This document shows positions 58,989 to 64,000 of a stretch of 64,000 nucleotides of DNA, piece by piece. The number at the start of each line of letters is the position of its first letter. The stretch's first letter is position 1. The notes under the pieces are model-generated. The model made no database searches and had not been told where the DNA came from. It saw only the letters and a program-made list of their open reading frames with translations. Source of the DNA: Acidiphilium rubrum (GTDB lineage: Bacteria; Pseudomonadota; Alphaproteobacteria; Acetobacterales; Acetobacteraceae); NCBI RefSeq assembly GCF_900156265.1, contig NZ_FTNE01000008.1, forward strand, positions 109,606 to 173,605, given 5' to 3'. The position numbers were made by a program, and so were the translations under genes.

Positions 58989-59888
58989 ATGAGCCTGATA
59001 CCATTCGACGACCGGGACGGCATGATCTGGTGGGACGGCGCCCTGCGCCCCTGGCGCGAAGCCAATCTCCACGTCCTCTCCCACGGCCTGCACTACGCCT
59101 CCGCCGTGTTCGAAGGCGAACGCGCCTACGCCGGCAACATCTTCCGCCTGCGCGACCACACCAACCGCCTGATCCAGTCCGGCAAGCTGCTCGGCTTCGA
59201 CATTCCCTACACCGCCGATGAAATCGACGCCGCCTGCAACCAGGTCCTCGAAGTCAACGGCTTCACCGATGCCTATATACGCCCCCTCGCCTGGCGCGGC
59301 TCCGAACAACTCTCGGTCTCCGCCCAACAAACCAAAATCCACCTCGCCATCGCCGCCTGGGCCTGGCCCAACCTGTTCGGCGCCGATCGCATGAAGGGCG
59401 TCACCCTCGGCATGGCGAAATGGCGCCGCCCCGACCCGCGCACCGCCCCCACCGCCTCCAAAGCCGCCGGCCTCTACATGATCGGCACCCTCTCCAAACA
59501 CGCCGCCGAAGCCGAAGGCTTCAACGACGCCCTGATGCTCACCCTCGATGGCCACGTCGCCGAAGCCACCGGTGCCAACATCTTCTTCTTGATCGACGGC
59601 GCCCTGCACACCCCCACGCCCGACAGCTTCCTCGATGGCATCACCCGCCGCACCGTCATGGCCCTCGCCCGCGCCCGCCAAATCCCCGTGCACGAACGCC
59701 TCATCATGCCCGAGGAAATGGCCCAGGCAACCGAGGTCTTCCTCGCCGGCACCGCCGCCGAAGTCACCCCCGTCCGCCAGATCGGCGACCTGCACTTCAC
59801 CCCCGGCGCACTCACCCGCACCCTGATCGACGATTACGACGCCCTGGTCCGCATGTCCCCGGCCGAGGTCGCCAAGCGCGCCGCGTGA
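58989..59888 (+). CDS. ilvE: Branched-chain amino-acid aminotransferase
   Basis: A 299-residue fold-type IV PLP aminotransferase: WWDGALRPWREANLHVLSHGLHYASAVFEGERAY, the PLP Lys K170 in GTLSKHAAEAEGFNDALML, and the phosphate-binding SFLDGITRRTVMALA. It performs the last step of Leu, Ile and Val synthesis. It is divergent from marR; its stop overlaps the DUF202 start by 4 bases (GTGA). Confidence 0.92.
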   Translation: MSLIPFDDRDGMIWWDGALRPWREANLHVLSHGLHYASAVFEGERAYAGNIFRLRDHTNRLIQSGKLLGFDIPYTADEIDAACNQVLEVNGFTDAYIRPLAWRGSEQLSVSAQQTKIHLAIAAWAWPNLFGADRMKGVTLGMAKWRRPDPRTAPTASKAAGLYMIGTLSKHAAEAEGFNDALMLTLDGHVAEATGANIFFLIDGALHTPTPDSFLDGITRRTVMALARARQIPVHERLIMPEEMAQATEVFLAGTAAEVTPVRQIGDLHFTPGALTRTLIDDYDALVRMSPAEVAKRAA

Positions 59889-60274
59889 GCGTCCCGCGCT
59901 TCACCGATCACGCGGCAAACGAGCGGACCTTCCTCGCCTGGGTCCGCACCGCCATCGCCGTCATGGCGTTCGGCTTCCTGGTCGAACGCTTTGACATATT
60001 CCTGAAAATCGCCGGCAAATCCCTCGGCAAAACCTTCACCATGTCCGGCCAGGTCGCCGGCAGCCTCGTCGGCCTCGCCCTGATCATCGCCGGCGCCGCC
60101 ATGGTCGCCGCCTCGATGCTCCGCTTCGTCAAAAACCGCGCCGACATCATCGACGATGAAACCCACCCCGCCGAAAACGACCGCCTCGACCTCATCCTCG
60201 CCGGCCTGATCGTCATCCTCGGCATCGGCCTCGCGATCTATCTGGGGATCACGATGCTGCAAGGAAGCAAGTAG
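59885..60274 (+). CDS. DUF202 (YidH-like) membrane protein
   Basis: A 129-residue protein with three hydrophobic helices (TFLAWVRTAIAVMAFGFLVERF, VGLALIIAGAAMVAASML, LILAGLIVILGIGLAIYLGI) and the family opening NERTFLAWVRTAIA. The function is unknown. The GTG start lies inside the ilvE stop codon, so it is translationally coupled. Its 3' end runs into hairpin-element half copy D. Confidence 0.8.
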   Translation: MSVPRFTDHAANERTFLAWVRTAIAVMAFGFLVERFDIFLKIAGKSLGKTFTMSGQVAGSLVGLALIIAGAAMVAASMLRFVKNRADIIDDETHPAENDRLDLILAGLIVILGIGLAIYLGITMLQGSK

Positions 60275-60312
60275 CGCTTTTTTGAAAAAAAGCGCGCAAA
60301 AAACTTTCCGAC
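60262..60312. repeat. Hairpin-pair element, half copy D (left half only, stem re-paired)
   Basis: The flanks GGAAGCA and GCAAAAAACTTTCC are the same as in copies A and C, but the stem is GCGCTTTTTT / AAAAAAAGCGC instead of CTTCTTTTTT / AAAAAAGAAG. Both sides have changed in matching fashion, so the helix is kept. The right half is missing. It overlaps the stop codon of the DUF202 gene. Confidence 0.7.
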
Positions 60313-60327
60313 TCTTTATGAGCCCCC

Positions 60328-60357
60328 GTAGGGTGGGGTGCCCTTCCGCACCCCACC
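60328..60357. repeat. REP-like palindrome next to the RAYT gene
   Basis: GTAG (60328-60331) is followed by perfect 10-bp arms GGTGGGGTGC / GCACCCCACC around CCTTCC. A GTAG-type tetranucleotide plus a GC-rich palindrome is the canonical REP layout recognised by RAYT enzymes. It sits 14 bases beyond the 3' end of the RAYT gene. Confidence 0.65.
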
Positions 60358-60371
60358 ACCTTCACCCCACA

Positions 60372-60911
60372 TCACCCCTCCGATTTCTCACCAAACTCAC
60401 CACCCATCTCCCCCAAACCACCCCAATCGGCCGGATAATCCCCGCGTGCCACAGCCCGCCGAAACGATGAGAACGGCCAATCCCAAGCATTCCCGACCAA
60501 CCCATGCTTGACCGGATTGAAATGAACATAATCGACGTGACGCCTGAAATCAGCCTCATCACGGATCGCGTGCTCCCAAAACCGGCGCTGCCAGATACCG
60601 CGTTCGCCCTTCGCAATCCGCGAGGCGGATCTGCTCTCACCTCTCCCAACCCTCGCCGAGAATCCGCGCTTGATAAGACTCCACCGCCCCGAAAAATCAG
60701 CATCACCATCCGGCAATGTCCATACCGCATGCAAATGCTCAGGCAACACAACCCATGCATCGATCGTGAACGGATAAAGCGCGCGCACCCGTGAAACAGA
60801 AGCGCGCAGCGCGGCAACCTCCCTCACCAACAGATCGCCGCGCCGATCCACCAAGGCAACAGTGAAGAAATACGTCCCGCCGTCGACGTAATGTCGCCGA
60901 TATTGTGGCAT
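60372..60911 (-). CDS. REP-associated tyrosine transposase (RAYT, Y1/HUH family)
   Basis: A 179-residue single-strand transposase of the RAYT group: MPQYRRHYVDGGTYFFTVAL at the start, the HUH metal-binding pair in LPEHLHAVW, and the catalytic Tyr in HVDYVHFNPVKHGLVG followed by WPFSSF. RAYTs act on REP palindromes and spread them without forming classical insertion sequences. I chose ATG 60909-60911 because the family starts here. Two earlier in-frame ATGs are less likely. The ORF appears intact. Confidence 0.87.
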   Translation of the reverse strand: MPQYRRHYVDGGTYFFTVALVDRRGDLLVREVAALRASVSRVRALYPFTIDAWVVLPEHLHAVWTLPDGDADFSGRWSLIKRGFSARVGRGESRSASRIAKGERGIWQRRFWEHAIRDEADFRRHVDYVHFNPVKHGLVGNAWDWPFSSFRRAVARGDYPADWGGLGEMGGEFGEKSEG

Positions 60912-61508
60912 CCTTTCACCATCTGATTTCACCGTCGCCATTATGGCCCCGAAAGGATGGCGTACGAAAGAGCATCTCACCCCGCGCTTGCTGGTCCCGA
61001 AATTGTTGAACAACACGTGGTGGACTGCTTACGGCGGACGAACACGGATATTGGACCTTCGCCATATGGCAAGAGTTGGCCGGGAGCTGCCTGACGGCTT
61101 CGGGAGCAAAGATGTAGGTAAGCGGAGATTGGTGGCAGGTAGTTGAGCTGGCGGGTTTCGACCCAAGTCGGGCGTTGGCTGGCTCGGGACGTAATCTCAG
61201 GAGCGGTCATTCCGTGTCGGCCAGTATTAACGACAACGCGCCCTTCCTAGTCATCTATGGCGGTTCGTCGGCACCAGCAAAAGCAGACCCGTCATCCAAG
61301 CCGCTGGATGGCGGAAATGGGGTGGTGAACTGCCTGTCCGCTACCTGGGTCGGCCAAGGTAGCCGGACGCACGCCTCAACAACATGGTGGGCCGTAAACA
61401 GCCTAACCGCCTAAAGACGACTTCGCGATGATGCTTAGATGAAATCACGAAGATGCATCGACTGCTAACGATAGAAATTATAGCTTCAGACGCATTGAAA
61501 GCGATCGT
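60912..61508. other. Gene-free stretch between RAYT and the NACHT gene
   Basis: About 600 bases of mixed composition with no gene I trust. One short open frame (61175-61414) lacks coding character. GC content falls across this region towards the NACHT gene, so it may mark a recombination or insertion boundary. Confidence 0.5.
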
Positions 61509-63710
61509 TTAAACTCTCCTCATATTCAGCCACAATTCATCATCGCAGTTAGACTGAAGTTCCCAAATCCGGGCCATTCGGCGTGTGTGCCGCCGTCTGG
61601 GGATGAAGACATCGCCATGGTCTCCAGGTATTTTCAGAATGAGATCATGGTGCTGCATATACGACAACACATCCTGTGCGGCGACGGTATCCCAATAATT
61701 CTCTGCGCCACGCAAAAGGGCTTGCTCCTGTCTTCCCGCTCCAGGCTGAAAAAACAATTTCTTGATAAGAGCAAGGAGTGTTTTTTGTGAATTTGGAAGA
61801 TTTAGTTCGCTGATCCTGGAAATCGTGAGAGCCGCTTGAAATCGTTCGATATGACAATTTTGGAAAACATCCGGAAGTTTGTCGGTGCTACCTACCCCCT
61901 TTAATGACCCAATAACGCAGTCTCGAACATCCACGTTGTGAAATCTGGCAGCTTCAATAGTAACTTCATCGATTTCGATTCCAGAGAGGTGCAGATTTTT
62001 AAGCTCTGTTTCTACGAACTCCAGGTAGGGAATCTTTCCGTCTGAAACGCTCAATCCTTGAAAGTCACAAATTTCATTGCTTTGCATTATTTTAAGGGCG
62101 ATGTAATCACATGCGACCTGATAGTTGCCGTGATTGATGCATAGTCGAACGAATTTTTCCGGCTCAACCCCGCACTTGATGCGGTTTCCAAAGACGCGAA
62201 CGCCGAACCTCTCTAGCGGCTGAAGCCATTTGCTTTGAGCAACTTTCCTATCCGAGCGAGCAAATGAATTCGCCTCTGACATACCTCTAAGACCGTCCTT
62301 AGCGTACGGATCAATAAATATTCGATCCGAGCTTCCGGAACCAACACGTCCGAGATATGGTAGGCGCTGAAGCATCGCTGCCGACTCGTCAATTGGCGCA
62401 TATGTCGTAACGTCAAAAAATGCCTGATTGATCTCGATCGTCGAAATTCGTTCATTATCGGCGGGCTTTGACCTCGTATGTCGTGCCAATTCGAGGAGAA
62501 CGCCCTTGAGAGGTTCTTTTGTGATAGCTGGGTTTATTCGTGTCTCTCGAGCACAAATACTATCAAACACGCTCTCAAAGAATTCTACTTCGCCTGAAGC
62601 TCGTGTTGCGAGCTCTTCAACCTCGGCGTTGTCAAGTCTTGCCAAAAGCTGACAAATCAAAGGTTTTCGCGGCATCCACTCGGGAATTATCGCGAGGGCC
62701 GTGTTTTCTCGAATGTAATCATTTGCCTCGCTCTCCGTAAATTCGTCTGGGCATCGCAAAATCACGAGGTCATGTAATGGAATGCCAATGCACTCCGCCA
62801 TCTCCTCGTCAGAGCCGAAATAATGTTCCCTACCTGTTAGGAGGATGCCGGCAGAGGGGCAATTTTCAACAAGATCGCGCACTCCTTCGAGACTCTTTTT
62901 CCGAATCTCATTGAGTCGAGCCGGATCACCCGACCACGACTGAGAGCCGATCTCATCAAATCCGTCCAATAGCAAGACATGATTGCCACGGCGCAAGCTG
63001 CGAACGATTGTGTCTTGAAAATAGCCCAGACCAAGGGCATCGAGATGGTTTGCGATAATATGATTGAAACGACGATAGCCCCAGTTGTCTCGCAGGTTGA
63101 TGGCAACGGGTACGAATACTTGGCTCCTAGTAGCCAATTTCTCGAAAACCTGCATGAGACATCGAGACTTCCCGGTGCCGAATTCACCCATAAGAATGAG
63201 TTTTTTGTTTTGTATTAAAAGATCGGCTATGTCGGAGTCGCTGAATTTATGGCCTGAGCTGTCGACGTACGAAATCGGTGTATAAGATTTCCGGTCGACA
63301 CTTCCTGTATCAGGATCAACCGCACTACCGAACGGCGCCGAGCGCCGCTCATTTACGTATTCTCGAGCGGCAATGAATTTAGAGGCGAACGATTGTAGAT
63401 CGTATACTTCAACATTACACGCGGCGCCGGTTTCAACGAGTGACGAGGGGTCGCCGGTCGTCACGAAATAGCATTCGGCGAAAATTTGGCGCGCCATAAG
63501 TCCCATTCGTACCGCAGCAAGCTTGGTTACATCGTCCCGAATTTTGTTGAGATCATCTCGCTTCGAGACCTCAAGCAGTATCCAATAGTTTGGTTTAATT
63601 TTAAGGATTACGTCGCACTTGATTCCCCCCTCTGTCTTAGGAGCAGCCGGCGCCGCCCAAACAGACTCGGCTATACGCCGAACCTCCGCTTCGACTTCCT
63701 GCCAAGTCAT
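61509..63710 (-). CDS. NACHT-type STAND NTPase with nuclease-like N-terminus (candidate defence protein)
   Basis: A 733-residue protein. Residues 1-95 resemble a PD-(D/E)xK-type fold (GGIKCDVILKIK then WILLEVSKRDD; Asp33, Glu47, Lys50). Residues 160-420 form a NACHT-type NTPase: Walker A LMGEFGTGKSR at 173-183, Walker B HVLLLDGFDE at 244-253 and LLTGREHYFG. Residues 500-733 contain beta-rich repeats (VTIEAARFHNVDVRDCVIGSLKG) and a winged-helix-like end (SQKTLLALIKKLFF ... RRRHTRRMARIW). GC content is visibly below that of the neighbours. STAND NTPases of this layout are often anti-phage sensors whose N-terminal effector is a nuclease; this is inference. The start has AGGGGA 6 bases upstream. 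Confidence 0.8.
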   Translation of the reverse strand: MTWQEVEAEVRRIAESVWAAPAAPKTEGGIKCDVILKIKPNYWILLEVSKRDDLNKIRDDVTKLAAVRMGLMARQIFAECYFVTTGDPSSLVETGAACNVEVYDLQSFASKFIAAREYVNERRSAPFGSAVDPDTGSVDRKSYTPISYVDSSGHKFSDSDIADLLIQNKKLILMGEFGTGKSRCLMQVFEKLATRSQVFVPVAINLRDNWGYRRFNHIIANHLDALGLGYFQDTIVRSLRRGNHVLLLDGFDEIGSQSWSGDPARLNEIRKKSLEGVRDLVENCPSAGILLTGREHYFGSDEEMAECIGIPLHDLVILRCPDEFTESEANDYIRENTALAIIPEWMPRKPLICQLLARLDNAEVEELATRASGEVEFFESVFDSICARETRINPAITKEPLKGVLLELARHTRSKPADNERISTIEINQAFFDVTTYAPIDESAAMLQRLPYLGRVGSGSSDRIFIDPYAKDGLRGMSEANSFARSDRKVAQSKWLQPLERFGVRVFGNRIKCGVEPEKFVRLCINHGNYQVACDYIALKIMQSNEICDFQGLSVSDGKIPYLEFVETELKNLHLSGIEIDEVTIEAARFHNVDVRDCVIGSLKGVGSTDKLPDVFQNCHIERFQAALTISRISELNLPNSQKTLLALIKKLFFQPGAGRQEQALLRGAENYWDTVAAQDVLSYMQHHDLILKIPGDHGDVFIPRRRHTRRMARIWELQSNCDDELWLNMRRV

Positions 63711-63765
63711 AAGAAATCCCCTGTTTTGCTATCCATCGCTGAGAGCCGGACCGAAAAAGATAGTT

Positions 63766-64000
63766 GAGCGATTTCAGTATTTTGTGATTCAGTTCGTTTG
63801 CAAGGACGAACGGAGACACGATGGCCTGGACTGAAATCGCTCGGCAACGATATTGCCGGGCCGGATTACGCTATGCAAGCGACCTCACCGATGCCGAATG
63901 GGCCCTGATCGAACCGTTCATGCCGACACCGTCGCATCGGGGTCGGCCCCGAACGGTGGCGTTGCGAACGATTGTGGAGGCGATCTTTTACATGTTGGCG
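63766..64000 (+). mobile_element. IS5-family insertion sequence, left part (continues past the window)
   Basis: The visible portion holds the 5' end of an intact transposase frame. Just upstream of it a 13-base inverted repeat (GAGCGATTTCAGT at 63766-63778, ACTGAAATCGCTC at 63830-63842) encloses the start codon of the gene. The element's left terminus is not certain. Confidence 0.7.
63821..64000 (+). CDS. IS5-family transposase, N-terminal part
   Basis: The first 60 codons read MAWTEIARQRYCRAGLRYAS and then DLTDAEWALIEPFMPTPSHRGRPRTV. This is the DUF4096-type N-terminus of IS5-group transposases. GGAG 6-9 bases before ATG 63821 is a good ribosome-binding site. The DDE domain lies beyond the window, so integrity cannot be judged. 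It adjoins the candidate defence gene. Confidence 0.85.
   Translation, partial: MAWTEIARQRYCRAGLRYASDLTDAEWALIEPFMPTPSHRGRPRTVALRTIVEAIFYMLA

Noticed and set aside
61175..61414. 79-codon plus-strand frame between the RAYT and NACHT genes
   Set aside because: No ribosome-binding site or family resemblance, and the composition is unlike a real gene.

Overview
The window is high-GC alphaproteobacterial chromosome, most likely from an acidophilic Acetobacteraceae (Acidiphilium/Acidocella-like). This placement is inference. It rests on a circularly permuted two-piece tmRNA gene, a CcrM-type methyltransferase, a HemA-type 5-aminolevulinate synthase, ThyX instead of ThyA, and Hint-domain and TauE/SafE proteins of the kind common in that family. 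Most of the window is dense core genome. Accessory DNA lies mainly at 6.2-7.4 kb, 24.4-24.7 kb and 60.3-64.0 kb.

Layout. 1-5.3 kb (minus): PAP2-LssY membrane protein, OmpR-type regulator, sensor kinase, outer-membrane efflux lipoprotein and the start of an RND-type adaptor, with overlapping junctions between the first three and the last two. 5.4-7.4 kb: a TauE/SafE permease, then an IS3 remnant and a decayed IS1595-type element. 7.6-11.4 kb: an EAL-domain protein and a chemoreceptor. 11.7-18.3 kb: DUF2188 protein, PptA-like tautomerase, aldo/keto reductase, the overlapping ccrM-yicC pair followed by gmk, a LysR regulator and a Hint-domain protein. 18.6-24.3 kb: ABC exporter, then a YbbP/YbbA-like ABC pair divergent from a TesA-like esterase. 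24.8-36.6 kb: 5-oxoprolinase, exported isochorismatase-fold protein, ETF-ubiquinone oxidoreductase, family-4-like uracil-DNA glycosylase, lytic transglycosylase, TPR/glycosyltransferase-like protein and a hypothetical.

37.0-41.0 kb (minus) is a tightly overlapping five-gene operon: family-2 glycosyltransferase, acyl-CoA dehydrogenase homologue, PIG-L deacetylase, NodS-like methyltransferase and nucleoside deaminase. 41.3-46.1 kb: SDR, receiver-only regulator, tRNA-Thr(CGT), hemA, thyX and permuted ssrA. 46.3-53.9 kb: membrane protein and ParA-like ATPase, NAD(P)HX repair enzyme, then the glycine-cleavage operon gcvT-gcvH-gcvP behind a tandem glycine riboswitch. 54.0-60.3 kb: two small Met-rich exported proteins, a MarR / response regulator / EnvZ-like kinase / GNAT / methyltransferase operon, and the divergent ilvE-DUF202 pair.

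60.3-64.0 kb is the most unusual end of the window. It holds a RAYT (REP-associated tyrosine transposase) with a REP-like palindrome at its 3' side, then a NACHT-type STAND NTPase of visibly lower GC whose N-terminus looks nuclease-like (candidate anti-phage defence gene), then the start of an IS5-family element. A dispersed hairpin element occurs in three complete copies (36.7, 49.1 and 57.4 kb) and one half copy (60.26 kb, next to the RAYT). In the half copy the stem sequence has changed on both sides so that pairing is kept, which suggests selection on structure.
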